Program-made: the position numbers and the translations under genes | Part shown: positions 45,311 through 54,201 of the stretch, in pieces | Layout: every line of letters begins with the position of its first letter | How positions within the stretch are numbered: the stretch's first letter is position 1 | Assembly: GCF_900104695.1 (NCBI RefSeq) | Contig: NZ_FNSW01000001.1 | Span: forward strand, 1-64,000 | Direction of reading: 5' to 3' | Source: Paenibacillus sp. GP183 | GTDB taxonomy: Bacteria > Bacillota > Bacilli > Paenibacillales > NBRC-103111 | Length of the DNA: 64,000 nt | The notes under the pieces: generated by a model | Databases searched by the model: none | Told to the model about the DNA's origin: nothing | The model's input: the letters and a program-made list of their open reading frames with translations, nothing else

Positions 45311-45519
45311 TTCTATCAACTTCCTTTCATTCATCTGTCACATATTATATCACAGTTATTAAAATGGAATAAACTTCTCCTCATTGACAGGGAGCTTACA
45401 CCTGTATTCACTTCCATGAATAGGATATATAGCTCGAAGAAAATTACCGTGAGGCGCTATGAAAAGTAAATACAGCGCAGCTCTAATCTTTGATTTATAG
45501 ACTGGCAGGTGATAAACCC

Positions 45520-45600
45520 TTGTTCGGTTTAGATAAAATGACACTTATCATTTTGATATTATTCATTTTACTCGTGCTTTTGTTATGGATATTGATCTGA
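45520..45600 (+). CDS. Tiny single-pass membrane peptide (26 aa), possible YjcZ-like spore peptide
   Basis: A TTG-started ORF of 26 codons with AGGTGAT 7 bases upstream. After six residues (LFGLDK) the whole remainder is one hydrophobic helix rich in Leu and Ile ending in TGA. Many Bacillota encode such YjcZ/SspM-type membrane peptides next to spore genes, and a spoVA2mob-like cluster lies just downstream. The ATG at 45538 is a possible alternative, giving 20 residues, but has no site of its own. Confidence 0.45.
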   Translation: MFGLDKMTLIILILFILLVLLLWILI

Positions 45601-45604
45601 TTCA

Positions 45605-45643
45605 ATAAAACAGCCCGAGCGCAATGTTCCGCGCTGCGGGCTG
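45605..45643 (-). terminator. Rho-independent terminator after the DUF1657 gene
   Basis: CAGCCCG-GCGC pairs with GCGC-CGGGCTG; a TTTTATT run follows on the minus strand. Confidence 0.75.
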
Positions 45644-45656
45644 GTTTGATGTTAAT

Positions 45657-45863
45657 TTAAAGTCCTTTAAACTGAGGTTCTTCATTTTCAATTTGCTGGA
45701 CTCTCGCTGAAACCTGATCTACGATTTGCTGGGTAGATTGAGCCGCATTCTCAAACATCATTTTGGCATCCTGATTTTGTGTGCCTAAAGCGAAAGTTTC
45801 CAGACTCGCTTGGGCGCTTTTTAATGAGGCCAGGCATGTTTTAACTTGTGTTCCTATGGTCAC
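45657..45863 (-). CDS. DUF1657 protein
   Basis: A 68-residue helical DUF1657 protein, started by GTG with GGAGGTG 7 bases upstream. The core LASLKSAQASLETFALGT and DAKMMFENAAQ match the C-terminal domain of the divergent 2Duf protein. DUF1657 genes are standard parts of spoVA2mob operons that raise spore heat resistance, where their exact job is unknown. Expected in the forespore. Confidence 0.9.
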   Translation of the reverse strand: MTIGTQVKTCLASLKSAQASLETFALGTQNQDAKMMFENAAQSTQQIVDQVSARVQQIENEEPQFKGL

Positions 45864-45949
45864 GGATTTTCACCTCCTCTAAAATTACTTACTTAATATG
45901 CCCTCGCAGCAGCGATCTACAATTACCTTTTTCATCCAGAGCCTCGCTG

Positions 45950-45979
45950 TCATAATAATCAGCCGTTTTGCGCATAATG
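45950..45979 (+). promoter_or_regulatory. Possible sigma-G promoter of the spoVA2mob-like operon
   Basis: A -35-like TCATA at 45950-45954 and a -10-like CATAATG at 45973-45979, spacing 18, each one mismatch from the sigma-G consensus. The transcript would start about 30 bases before the 2Duf gene. Confidence 0.4.
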
Positions 45980-46019
45980 CCTCTATCCAGTTAATAGGGA
46001 AGGAGGCGTCCAAGCCATT

Positions 46020-46880
46020 ATGCCAGATTGGTTACATATTTTGGTTAGAGCCCTGGGTGCATTGATTGCCTTGTTTGTACTCACGAGAATTCTGGGTAAA
46101 AAGCAAATTTCCCAATTGACCTTTTTTGAATACGTAACTGGGATTACTTTAGGTGATTTGGCAGGCATGATTTCAACGGATGTGGAAAGGAACTTTTTTC
46201 ATGGAATTATCGCTTTGCTGGTTTGGGGATTTGTTCCCTTCTTTCTCGAGATACTGAGCCTCTACAGCAAAACGCTGCGCACGTGGCTCGAAGGAAAGCC
46301 TACCATTATGATGAAGGACGGACATATACTTGAAGATAATCTCAAAAAAGAGCGTTATACGGCAAATGAGCTGCTGGAAAGGCTCCGCATTAAAAACGTT
46401 TTTAAAACTGCGGATGTGGAATTTGCCATGCTTGAGTCTAACGGCGACTTGAGCGTGCTGCTTAAAAAGGAAAATCAGCCATTGACGGCTAAACATTTGG
46501 GAATGAAGCTGACCAATGAAAAGCAGTCCGAAACCGTCATTATGGACGGAAAGATACAGGATGAGCCGCTGGCGTCCGCGGGAAAAAGCAAGGGATGGCT
46601 GCACACGGAGCTGGATAAGCTAGGGGTAACCAAAGAAAATGTGTTTTTGGGACAAGCCGATTCTTATGGAGAGCTCACGGTGGACCTTTACGATGATAAA
46701 ATCAAAATTCCGGCGCCGCAGCAGAAGCCGCAGCTACTCGCTGTGTTAAAAAAATGCGAAGCCGATCTCGAGCTGTTCTCACTCACGACCAAGGATCAGA
46801 AAGCCAAGCGGATGTATGAACAATGCTCGGCCAAGCTGCAACAAGTCTTGCAAGAGCTTACTCCGATTTTAAAATCCTGA
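46020..46880 (+). CDS. 2Duf protein (DUF421/YetF fused to DUF1657)
   Basis: A 286-residue membrane protein. Residues 1-90 form three to four membrane helices of the DUF421/YetF family (GKKQISQLTFFEYVTGITLGDLAG), residues about 90-235 the soluble DUF421 part, and residues about 240-286 a DUF1657 domain (LAVLKKCEADLELFSLTTKDQ aligning with the separate DUF1657 protein). This is the fused 2Duf architecture of spoVA2mob operons, linked with wet-heat-resistant spores and inner-membrane properties. AAGGAGG lies 13 bases upstream of the ATG. First gene of the operon with spoVAC-AD-AE. Confidence 0.88.
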   Translation: MPDWLHILVRALGALIALFVLTRILGKKQISQLTFFEYVTGITLGDLAGMISTDVERNFFHGIIALLVWGFVPFFLEILSLYSKTLRTWLEGKPTIMMKDGHILEDNLKKERYTANELLERLRIKNVFKTADVEFAMLESNGDLSVLLKKENQPLTAKHLGMKLTNEKQSETVIMDGKIQDEPLASAGKSKGWLHTELDKLGVTKENVFLGQADSYGELTVDLYDDKIKIPAPQQKPQLLAVLKKCEADLELFSLTTKDQKAKRMYEQCSAKLQQVLQELTPILKS

Positions 46881-46898
46881 CCACTGTGGAGGATCATG

Positions 46899-47372
46899 AT
46901 GGCTGACAATAAAAAGAAAAACATGACGATGACCCAGCAGGAATATCAAGCCTTGGCCAAAAAAAACGAACCGAAAAGGCCAGTATTCATCAACTGTGTG
47001 CGCGCATTTCTGGCAGGTGGGATCATCTGTATCATCGGGCAATGCCTGATGGAATTATTTATTAGGGTATTTGGCTTTACCGAGAAAACAGCCGGCAGCC
47101 CAACGGTAGCTGTGTTAATATTTATATCCGTAGTTCTGACCAGCTTCGGCGTTTACGATAAAATTTCCCAATGGGCGGGAGCGGGAAGCGCTGTGCCGGT
47201 CACGGGTTTTGCCAATTCCTTATGCTCTGCTGCGTTGGAACACCGTGCCGAGGGCTTGGTGCTTGGAGTTGGCGGCAACATGTTTAAACTGGCAGGTTCC
47301 GTTATTGTTTTCGGTACAGTCGCCGCGTTCTTTGTAGGCATTGTGCATCTCATTTTCGGAGCCGGGAGGTAA
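46899..47372 (+). CDS. spoVAC: Stage V sporulation protein AC
   Basis: A 157-residue membrane protein with about four helices. SpoVAC is part of the channel that takes up Ca-dipicolinate into the forespore and releases it in germination. The middle GAGSAVPVTGFANSLCSAALEH stretch is the family signature and is shared in related form by SpoVAE. GGAGG lies 6 bases before this ATG; the ATG one codon earlier is closer than usual. Confidence 0.92.
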   Translation: MADNKKKNMTMTQQEYQALAKKNEPKRPVFINCVRAFLAGGIICIIGQCLMELFIRVFGFTEKTAGSPTVAVLIFISVVLTSFGVYDKISQWAGAGSAVPVTGFANSLCSAALEHRAEGLVLGVGGNMFKLAGSVIVFGTVAAFFVGIVHLIFGAGR

Positions 47373-47376
47373 GCCA

Positions 47377-48399
47377 ATGCTCAAAGGATATCAAAGCTGG
47401 GTATTTGAAAACAGACCGGTCATCGTTTCCTCTGCAGCCATCGTCGGACCGGATGAGGGCTTAGGTCCTCTTAGCGAAGATTTTGATATCGTTCATGGCG
47501 ATTCAACCGTCACACAGAAAACGTGGGAAAAGGCCGAGAAAACACTTATGGAGGAAGCAGCCCAGCTAGCCATGCATAAGGCGGGTATTACCGGCGGTCA
47601 AGTTCAGTTTTATATCGGCGGTGATTTGATGAATCAAATCATCTCTAATACATTCGCTGCGCGGACACTCGCCATGCCGTATCTCGGCATCTTCGGGGCC
47701 TGCTCGACTTCGATGGAGGGGCTGGCATTGGCTGCGCAGCTTGTCGATGCAGGCGCGGCAAATTATGCCATGACCGGGACCTGCAGCCATAACAGCACAG
47801 CCGAGAAGCAATTCCGATATCCGACGGAGTATGGATCCCAAAAGCCGCCAACAGCACAGTACACAGTAACAGGTGCGGGCGCAGCTGTTCTTGCCAGGGA
47901 AGGTGACGGACCCGTTGTTACCGCGGCAACGATTGGCCGAATCGTTGATATGGGCATCAAGGATCCGTTTAATATGGGAGCAGCGATGGCACCTGCCGCT
48001 GTAGATACCATTGAAGCTCATTTTCGAGACTTGCACATAGAACCCGGCTACTATGATCTTATCGTCACAGGAGATTTAGCTGCCGTTGGTTACGATATCG
48101 CCAGGGAGCTTTTCCACAAACATAACATCCCGATTGAGCAAACGCGTTACGATGATTGCGGATTGATGATCTTTAATCGCGAGAAGCAGGGAGTCCAAGC
48201 GGGCGGGAGCGGATGTGCCTGTTCTGCGGTGGTTACGTATGGGCATCTTATGAAGAAACTACGCAGCGGTGAGTTGAAGAGAATTTTGGTCGTAGCCACG
48301 GGAGCGCTGCTTTCTCCTTTATCGTTTCAGCAGGGAGAGAGCATACCCTGTATCGCTCACGCGGTTGCTATTGAATCCGGAGGAGGGATCGAGCTATGA
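47377..48399 (+). CDS. spoVAD: Stage V sporulation protein AD
   Basis: A 340-residue protein with a thiolase-like fold, the peripheral SpoVA subunit that binds dipicolinic acid. Typical stretches are [16 protein letters not shown]-like [12 protein letters not shown] near 106-117, [16 protein letters not shown]-like text near 146-160 and the C-terminal [14 protein letters not shown] lies upstream of the ATG at 47377; an ATG twelve codons earlier inside spoVAC is rejected. The stop overlaps spoVAE (ATGA). Confidence 0.93.
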   Translation: MLKGYQSWVFENRPVIVSSAAIVGPDEGLGPLSEDFDIVHGDSTVTQKTWEKAEKTLMEEAAQLAMHKAGITGGQVQFYIGGDLMNQIISNTFAARTLAMPYLGIFGACSTSMEGLALAAQLVDAGAANYAMTGTCSHNSTAEKQFRYPTEYGSQKPPTAQYTVTGAGAAVLAREGDGPVVTAATIGRIVDMGIKDPFNMGAAMAPAAVDTIEAHFRDLHIEPGYYDLIVTGDLAAVGYDIARELFHKHNIPIEQTRYDDCGLMIFNREKQGVQAGGSGCACSAVVTYGHLMKKLRSGELKRILVVATGALLSPLSFQQGESIPCIAHAVAIESGGGIEL

Positions 48400-48752
48400 T
48401 CATGCATTTTATCTGGGCCTTTGTGATTGGAGGAGCTATATGCGTGCTTGGTCAGCTGCTGATAGACATCGGTAAGCTAAGTCCGGCGCATACGATGAGC
48501 ACTCTTGTTGTGCTTGGCGCCATTGCTGATGGATTCGGCGTGTACGATCCCTTCATCAAGTTTGCTGGCGCGGGTGCAACGGTGCCGATCACAAGCTTCG
48601 GCAACTCTCTGGTTCACGGCGCTCTGCAAGAGCTGCAGCAGGACGGCTGGATCGGCATCATCACCGGGATCTTCGAGGTGACCAGTGCCGGGATCTCGTC
48701 AGCTATCGTTTTCTCCTTCCTCGCCGCATTATTCGTCCGGCCCAAAGGATAG
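48396..48752 (+). CDS. spoVAE: Stage V sporulation protein AE (AEb type)
   Basis: A 118-residue membrane protein with three to four helices and the [20 protein letters not shown] signature, parallel to that in SpoVAC. It forms the DPA channel with SpoVAC. Last gene of this SpoVA cluster; the germination lipoprotein and other extra genes of some spoVA2mob operons are absent. A terminator follows. Confidence 0.92.
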   Translation: MIMHFIWAFVIGGAICVLGQLLIDIGKLSPAHTMSTLVVLGAIADGFGVYDPFIKFAGAGATVPITSFGNSLVHGALQELQQDGWIGIITGIFEVTSAGISSAIVFSFLAALFVRPKG

Positions 48753-48785
48753 GGTAAAGGCGGACGCTGTCTTTAATATCCTGAA

Positions 48786-48811
48786 GCCTCGAATCTACTC
48801 GAGGTTTTTTT
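48786..48811 (+). terminator. Rho-independent terminator of the spoVA cluster
   Basis: CCTCGA/TCGAGG stem with seven T. Confidence 0.8.
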
Positions 48812-48844
48812 GGCATTCAAATATAAAATGAACCAAAACTTATA

Positions 48845-48858
48845 TGAAAACGTTTAAT
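48845..48858 (+). promoter_or_regulatory. cre-like sequence upstream of the moxR operon
   Basis: TGAAAACGTTTAAT matches 13 of 14 positions of the degenerate cre consensus, failing at the C of position 13, but it lies almost 200 bases before the moxR gene. A TTGCCT/AGGCAA dyad follows at 48871-48884. Low confidence. Confidence 0.25.
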
Positions 48859-49035
48859 AGTTAAGTGCGCCTTGCCTCAAGGCAACCCTTTCGATTATGC
48901 TTATGTAAGAGCATTCAAACGCATTTATTCTCACAAATAAATTTAGAGGTTTTGCAAGTATACGAATAATTTCAATTCTTGTAAAATAGAGTAAAGGTTT
49001 TCCAAAGCAAATTAGGTTCATTTAAGGAGGAACAC

Positions 49036-50001
49036 GTGTATATGGAGATTGCAACTCAGCACGATAAGGAAGTTCTTACCCGATTAAAGGCCAATTTAGA
49101 GGCTTGTATCCTCGGAAAAAGCGATGAAATTACGCTGCTGTTAACGGCTATGCTCGCTGGAGGCCACGTGCTCCTGGAGGATGTTCCCGGAACCGGCAAA
49201 ACTATTTTGATCAAGGCTTTGGCCCGTTCTACTCAAGGACAATTCCGCCGTATCCAATGCAACCCCGATTTGCTGCCTACGGATATTACCGGTGTTTCCA
49301 TTTATCATCCGAAGGATGAGAAATTTATATTTAGACCAGGCCCGATAATGACCCATATTTTGCTCGTCGATGAAATCAACCGGGCAACAACCAAGACGCA
49401 ATCTGCCCTTCTGGAGGCAATGGAAGAACGCCATATTACCGTGGACGGAGATCTTCATGAATTGCCTTCGCCTTTCTTGCTCCTTGCGACCCAAAATCCG
49501 ATTGATTTTGAGGGTACCTACATTTTACCGGAAGCGCAGCTTGACCGCTTTATGATGAAGCTGAGCCTCGGCTATCCGGATGAAATTACGGAACAGAGAA
49601 TGATTGCTTCACAGAGTAAAGCTCATCCGATAGATTCGCTGGAGCCTGTAGTTGATATGGGGCATGTACTGGACATGCAGAATCAAGTCAAACAAGTCCA
49701 TATGGATGAAGCTGTTGCCGGTTACCTTGTTTCCATTACGCGGTTTACCCGTCAGCATGCAGCTGTTTTCCTAGGCGCAAGCCCTCGTGCAACACTCTCG
49801 CTGGTGCATGCCTCCAAGGCTTACGCATTTCTAAACGGCAGGGATTATGTAATCCCTGATGATATTAAATACCTGGCTCCTTTTGTCCTTGGGCATAGGA
49901 TTATTCTACATGCCGAGGCCCGTCTGGATGGAGCGACCGTCACCTCCGTGCTGCAATCGATCTTTGAGCAGGTTCGTGTGCCGGTCCGATTGGAGAAGTG
50001 A
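49036..50001 (+). CDS. MoxR family AAA+ ATPase
   Basis: A 321-residue MoxR ATPase with Walker A (DVPGTGKT near 49-56), Walker B (ILLVDEINRA near 109-118) and the sensor/arginine finger region (LYGASPRATLSL-like LGASPRATLS near 257-266). MoxR proteins act as metal-insertion or maturation chaperones with a partner VWA/DUF58 protein. The GTG start has GGAGG 5 bases upstream; ATG two codons later is an alternative. The DUF58 and transglutaminase genes that follow are the usual partners. Confidence 0.92.
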   Translation: MYMEIATQHDKEVLTRLKANLEACILGKSDEITLLLTAMLAGGHVLLEDVPGTGKTILIKALARSTQGQFRRIQCNPDLLPTDITGVSIYHPKDEKFIFRPGPIMTHILLVDEINRATTKTQSALLEAMEERHITVDGDLHELPSPFLLLATQNPIDFEGTYILPEAQLDRFMMKLSLGYPDEITEQRMIASQSKAHPIDSLEPVVDMGHVLDMQNQVKQVHMDEAVAGYLVSITRFTRQHAAVFLGASPRATLSLVHASKAYAFLNGRDYVIPDDIKYLAPFVLGHRIILHAEARLDGATVTSVLQSIFEQVRVPVRLEK

Positions 50002-50005
50002 CCTT

Positions 50006-51298
50006 ATGAACACTTCGTTCATCAAGAGAATGGAAGATCGCCCGAGAATCCAGTCGGCCTTCTGGTATGTGCTTACCTGCTTTTTAGTCTGTTTTTTCTT
50101 TCTCATGTTTCAGGGCGGCAAGCTCGCAACCATGCTATTTATAACGGTTTCCATCATTTCCATATATTTGGTGCTTGGCAATTGGAGCGGTATCAAACGA
50201 ACTCAAGGTGTGCGCACACTGGCAAACACGGAACAGGATATCCGCCTTGATGCGGGGCAATCCTTGCAAGTGCAGCTTCAGGTGCAAATTCCCGGCGTTT
50301 GGCCGATCCCTTATATTATGATAAAAGACCGGCTGATTCGCCTCAATGGTGAAGAGACGGTTTTTGAAGGCTCCCTGGTACCGGACTGGCGAAGACGGGG
50401 AAAGCTGACCTACTTGACAACGCCGCTAAAAAGAGGCTTTTACACTTTTGGCGCAACAGAATGTGCAACGGAGGATATTTTTGGGCTGTTTCAGCACAAG
50501 GGTAAATTACAGCTGCCCCAGCATGTATCCGTATTCCCCCAGACAATAACGATTAAGGATTGGGTACAGTTTCATCAAATGCTCAAAGGTATGCAGCATC
50601 ACTCCACAACCACGCGTGCGCAACGGGAAACAACTCAAATTAACGGAGTCCGCGAATATATTTATGGGGATCGCTTATCCAGAATTCATTGGAATGCGAC
50701 CGCAAAAACAGGAACCTGGAAATCCAAGGAATTCGAACGGGAATCACTGCCTAAGACTGTCATTCTCTTGGACCGTACCTATCGGACTTACGGGGATGCT
50801 GCTCAATTCGAGCTGGCTGTATCCGTCGCTGCTTCCTTATTTCGATATGGAGCAAGTCGTGAATTGGCACTGGGTCTGCTGTCTGTTGGAAGCCATGCTG
50901 CCTATTACGAGCCTAGACAAACCTATAGTCAACACAAGCAAATCATGAGTCATTTGGTAAGTGTGGAAGCTGATGGATTTCATCCATTGTTTGAGGTGAT
51001 CAAGGAAAGGGCTAGACAACTCCCGTCAGGCGGCTTCTTTGTTATTATTTCCCCGCAAAAGGGCCCTGCCATGATGCAAATTCTCAGTTGGCTGAATCAG
51101 CATCAAATGAACCCATGCCATATTTGCATCAACCCCGAAACCCATGGGCCGTTCACTTCTCCTTCTGAAGGTACGAGAGCGAGTGAGGACTGGATCAAAA
51201 AGATTCGTGCTCAAGGCTATATGGGTTATGAGCTGTCCAATTTAACGGAGCTGCCTAATATATTGGGGGGAGCGAAGCGGTATGCATTCGGAGACTAG
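50006..51298 (+). CDS. DUF58 domain membrane protein
   Basis: A 430-residue protein: two membrane helices near the N-terminus (about 18-60), then a soluble part with the DUF58 core, in which REYIYGDRLSRIHWNATAKTG (about 214-234) is the family signature before a VWA-like fold. It sits 4 bp after moxR and overlaps the transglutaminase gene by 17 bp. The trio is expected to form a membrane complex at the cell surface; its target is not known. Long upstream in-frame extension into moxR is rejected. Confidence 0.88.
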   Translation: MNTSFIKRMEDRPRIQSAFWYVLTCFLVCFFFLMFQGGKLATMLFITVSIISIYLVLGNWSGIKRTQGVRTLANTEQDIRLDAGQSLQVQLQVQIPGVWPIPYIMIKDRLIRLNGEETVFEGSLVPDWRRRGKLTYLTTPLKRGFYTFGATECATEDIFGLFQHKGKLQLPQHVSVFPQTITIKDWVQFHQMLKGMQHHSTTTRAQRETTQINGVREYIYGDRLSRIHWNATAKTGTWKSKEFERESLPKTVILLDRTYRTYGDAAQFELAVSVAASLFRYGASRELALGLLSVGSHAAYYEPRQTYSQHKQIMSHLVSVEADGFHPLFEVIKERARQLPSGGFFVIISPQKGPAMMQILSWLNQHQMNPCHICINPETHGPFTSPSEGTRASEDWIKKIRAQGYMGYELSNLTELPNILGGAKRYAFGD

Positions 51299-53522
51299 AC
51301 CCTGGAGAAAAATGCTCAACACGGATTGGACGCGAAGGCTGACCGCATTACTGATAGGCGTCGTTCTGCTCCAATATGTGAACTGGATTACTGAAGAGGA
51401 AGTCATCTGGCGCTTGGAAACCATCGTGCTGGTAAAGTGGGTCTTGCTTTTGGTCGGCATGTCGTATCTGATCCCGAGGATCCACTGGGTCATGCGCTCA
51501 TTTATACAGCTGGCGCTGATCATTTTGGTACAGATGAGACTGTTTGGGCTTCATTTTAGTGCGATTCATCTGCGTCCATTATCAGCCTTTACGCCATCCA
51601 TTGCGGCGAATTTCACTCCATTTGAACCTTATATTTGGTTTGGCTTATCGGCTTGGCTTTGCTATGTAGCCATGATGTGGTTTGTTCAATCCAAGCTGAG
51701 AATTTATTTGATGATTCTGATGAGCGTGCTGTTCTTTGCGGTAAGAGATTCTTTTTCAACCATTGTCCTGTGGCAGCAAGTCGCCATTGTTCTCTTTTGC
51801 GGGCTGTCGCTGTTAATCCTCCGGCACTTTGCGGAATTGAAAAATCGGGCTCCCAAAAGCTGGGAGACGCTCACAGAATATCCGGCGTCCCTGGGTGTAC
51901 CCATCACGCTGCTCATTGCAGCTACAGTTTTAATAGGCGCGCTCGCACCCTCGATCAATCCTATCATGACAGATCCTTATACAGCATGGAAAGTGAGCCG
52001 AGGGGAGCCGTTTACATTATCCGGTAAAGGCTTGCCCGTCTCCATTCCCCTCAGGGATGGATCCTCGGGATACAGCCGGGATGATCGGCAGCTGGGTGGC
52101 GGTTTCAAGTTTGATTATTCCGCCGTCATGACCGTCACTATGGAGTCCAGAACCTATATGCGCGGCGAAACAAGGTCTTTCTATAACGGTTCTGGCTGGG
52201 AGCAGAGCGACACGGAAAAGAAGCTTCCTTTGAGCGGAGTCAGCGGCGCTGATTTGCCTCAGGATCCCAGGTTTAACACCTCCTTGTTGAAAACCAAGGA
52301 AGTTAAACAAACCGTTGTAATGGACGAACAAAATAATCAAATGTACCCGGTTCTGTTCGGAGGCTATGCGATCAAGAGACTTGAGGAATTGGATAAAGGA
52401 GACAGCGGCTTTGAATCCTTGAAATGGTCTCCAAGGCAGTCCGAGCTGCGATACACAGCCAAGAATAAATACCCGAATCAATATACAATTATTTCTCAGC
52501 AGCCGGAATACAAAGAAGATGAGCTTCGGCAAGCGACAGCTAACTTTACAGGCAAACCGGAGTGGAATGAATATTTGCAGCTGCCTAAAGATCTTCCGCC
52601 AAGAGTCAAGCAGCTGGCCGCGAGCCTCACCCAAGACGCCGGGAATCCTTTTGATAAAGCGAAGATTATTGAAAAATATTTAAGCCAAAGTTTTCCCTAT
52701 ACAAATGAACCGAATCTTAGTAAAGGCAGCAGCAAGGATTTTGTCGACCGCTTCCTGTTTGAAATTAAGGAAGGCTACTGCGACTATTACTCATCGGCGA
52801 TGGTGGTTTTAACGCGGTCTATTGGCTTGCCTGCCCGTTGGGTGAAAGGTTATTCTTCGGGGCAATCACCCATCCCTCCGGAGCTTGAGAATTTGGGAAT
52901 CATGTCATCACAGCTTGGTTTGGATGCTAACGGAGGCGGATTGTATACGATTCGCAATTCGGATGCCCATTCATGGGTAGAGGTTTATTTTGACGGTTGG
53001 GGATGGATTCCGTTTGAACCAACCGCCGGATTTACCATGCCAACAGTAGTTACACCTGAACAGACAACTCCAAATACGACTTTACCGAATGTCTCTTCTG
53101 GTGTCGATACGACAGCTACAACGGCAAAATCAGGCCTTTCGTTATTTCAATGGATGACTGTCATCATATTTGCGATTATGCTTGTCGTGATGAGTCTGTT
53201 GCTCCTTCGAAGGTTCGGTTTGCTTGCCGAATGGAAGGAAACGATGAATAAGAAGCAGGGAGCGAATTTTAATCAAAAAATCATTGTTGAGTTTGAAAAA
53301 CTGCTGCGCTATGGAAAACGAAAGGGCTACAGGCGGCAAGAGTATGAAACGATGCGAGAGGCTGTAGATCGTTGGGGTAATCAAAGCAGGTGGATCAAGA
53401 CCGAGCTGGAGACGGTTCTGCAGCTCTTCGAGAAGGCCAAGTACAGCCAGTTGACATCGTCTGAGCAGGACTACATGAGCGTAAACCAAGCTATCCAGAG
53501 GCTGCGAACACAGATGAAATAA
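51282..53522 (+). CDS. Transglutaminase-like membrane protein (TgpA type)
   Basis: A 746-residue TgpA-like protein: five to six N-terminal membrane helices (about 15-230), an extracytoplasmic DUF3488-like region, a transglutaminase core with Cys in EGYCDYYSSA (near 496), His in SDAHSWVEVYF (near 562) and Asp in the FDGWGWIPFEPT stretch, then a Thr/Pro-rich linker, a further membrane helix (about 620-645) and a cytoplasmic C-terminal DUF4129-like tail. GGGGGAG lies 10 bases upstream of the ATG; an ATG ten codons later is a lesser alternative. Possible role in peptidoglycan or surface protein remodelling. Confidence 0.9.
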   Translation: MHSETRPWRKMLNTDWTRRLTALLIGVVLLQYVNWITEEEVIWRLETIVLVKWVLLLVGMSYLIPRIHWVMRSFIQLALIILVQMRLFGLHFSAIHLRPLSAFTPSIAANFTPFEPYIWFGLSAWLCYVAMMWFVQSKLRIYLMILMSVLFFAVRDSFSTIVLWQQVAIVLFCGLSLLILRHFAELKNRAPKSWETLTEYPASLGVPITLLIAATVLIGALAPSINPIMTDPYTAWKVSRGEPFTLSGKGLPVSIPLRDGSSGYSRDDRQLGGGFKFDYSAVMTVTMESRTYMRGETRSFYNGSGWEQSDTEKKLPLSGVSGADLPQDPRFNTSLLKTKEVKQTVVMDEQNNQMYPVLFGGYAIKRLEELDKGDSGFESLKWSPRQSELRYTAKNKYPNQYTIISQQPEYKEDELRQATANFTGKPEWNEYLQLPKDLPPRVKQLAASLTQDAGNPFDKAKIIEKYLSQSFPYTNEPNLSKGSSKDFVDRFLFEIKEGYCDYYSSAMVVLTRSIGLPARWVKGYSSGQSPIPPELENLGIMSSQLGLDANGGGLYTIRNSDAHSWVEVYFDGWGWIPFEPTAGFTMPTVVTPEQTTPNTTLPNVSSGVDTTATTAKSGLSLFQWMTVIIFAIMLVVMSLLLLRRFGLLAEWKETMNKKQGANFNQKIIVEFEKLLRYGKRKGYRRQEYETMREAVDRWGNQSRWIKTELETVLQLFEKAKYSQLTSSEQDYMSVNQAIQRLRTQMK

Positions 53523-53529
53523 TAGGGGG

Positions 53530-53557
53530 AGCCATTCGTCCTGGACGAGTGGCTTTT
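53530..53557 (+). terminator. Rho-independent terminator of the moxR operon
   Basis: AGCCATTCGTCC pairs with GGACGAGTGGCT (one G-T pair), then TTTT. Confidence 0.75.
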
Positions 53558-53562
53558 CAATA

Positions 53563-53595
53563 TGCAAAAAAGCTTTATGCAAAAGCTTTTTTGCA
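53563..53595. repeat. Perfect inverted repeat overlapping the yqeG promoter
   Basis: TGCAAAAAAGCTTT and AAAGCTTTTTTGCA form a 14-bp stem with a short loop. It may be a second, bidirectional terminator; its right arm contains the -35 box of the next promoter. Confidence 0.6.
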
Positions 53596-53620
53596 CGCAA
53601 AAGGTCAATTATGGTATAGT
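53591..53620 (+). promoter_or_regulatory. Sigma-A promoter of the yqeG operon
   Basis: TTGCAC (53591-53596) and TATAGT (53615-53620) with 18-bp spacing, 37 bases before the yqeG start codon. Confidence 0.7.
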
Positions 53621-53656
53621 TTCGTATATATCGAGCAACATTTGGAGGGAATTTGT

Positions 53657-54166
53657 TTGCTGCAAAAGCTGGTGCCCAAACAGTCCGTAAACACAATTTA
53701 CGATATTGACGTTCAGCATTTATGGAATTCCGGCATCCGGGGAATTATAACCGATCTTGATAATACACTTGTTGGCGCTCGCGATCCGCATGCTACACCC
53801 GAGCTCGTGGAATGGTTGAAACAGCTGCAGCTGCTCGGCTTCAAAGTCGTGATTGTTTCCAATAATCATCGAATGCGGGTTTCAACATTTGCGCAGCCTT
53901 TGAATGTTCCTTTTATCTTTAGGGCCAGGAAGCCGACCAACATCTCCTTTCACCGAGCGCTCAAACTGATGGAAACGGAAGTGCAGCAAACAGCAGTAAT
54001 TGGAGATCAAATGCTCACGGATGTGCTCGGCGGCAATCGGATGGGGCTTTTTACGATCCTGGTCCTGCCGATAAATGCCAGGGATGAAGGCTTTTTTACC
54101 AAGATCAATCGTCGAATTGAAAAGCTGGTCCTGTCCAGATTGAAAAAGATAAATAAAAAAGCTTGA
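53657..54166 (+). CDS. yqeG: YqeG family HAD-IIIA phosphatase
   Basis: A 169-residue HAD hydrolase; motif I is TDLDNTLVG near residue 35-43 with the nucleophile and general-acid Asp pair, motif III region has KPT, and GDQMLTDVLGGNRMG is motif IV. A TTG start at 53657 is chosen since GGAGGG lies 7 bases upstream and the protein then begins LLQKLVPKQ, like known YqeG; the frame stays open further upstream but there crosses the promoter. First gene of the conserved yqeG-yqeM operon tied to ribosome biogenesis; substrate unknown. Confidence 0.88.
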   Translation: MLQKLVPKQSVNTIYDIDVQHLWNSGIRGIITDLDNTLVGARDPHATPELVEWLKQLQLLGFKVVIVSNNHRMRVSTFAQPLNVPFIFRARKPTNISFHRALKLMETEVQQTAVIGDQMLTDVLGGNRMGLFTILVLPINARDEGFFTKINRRIEKLVLSRLKKINKKA

Positions 54167-54201
54167 GCAAAGAGTGTCCAATAGGGTTATCGGGAGGATT
54201 C

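Noticed and set aside
45359-45544. Leftward 61-codon ORF overlapping the start of the tiny membrane peptide gene
   Set aside because: No ribosome binding site and no protein features; the rightward peptide has a good site.
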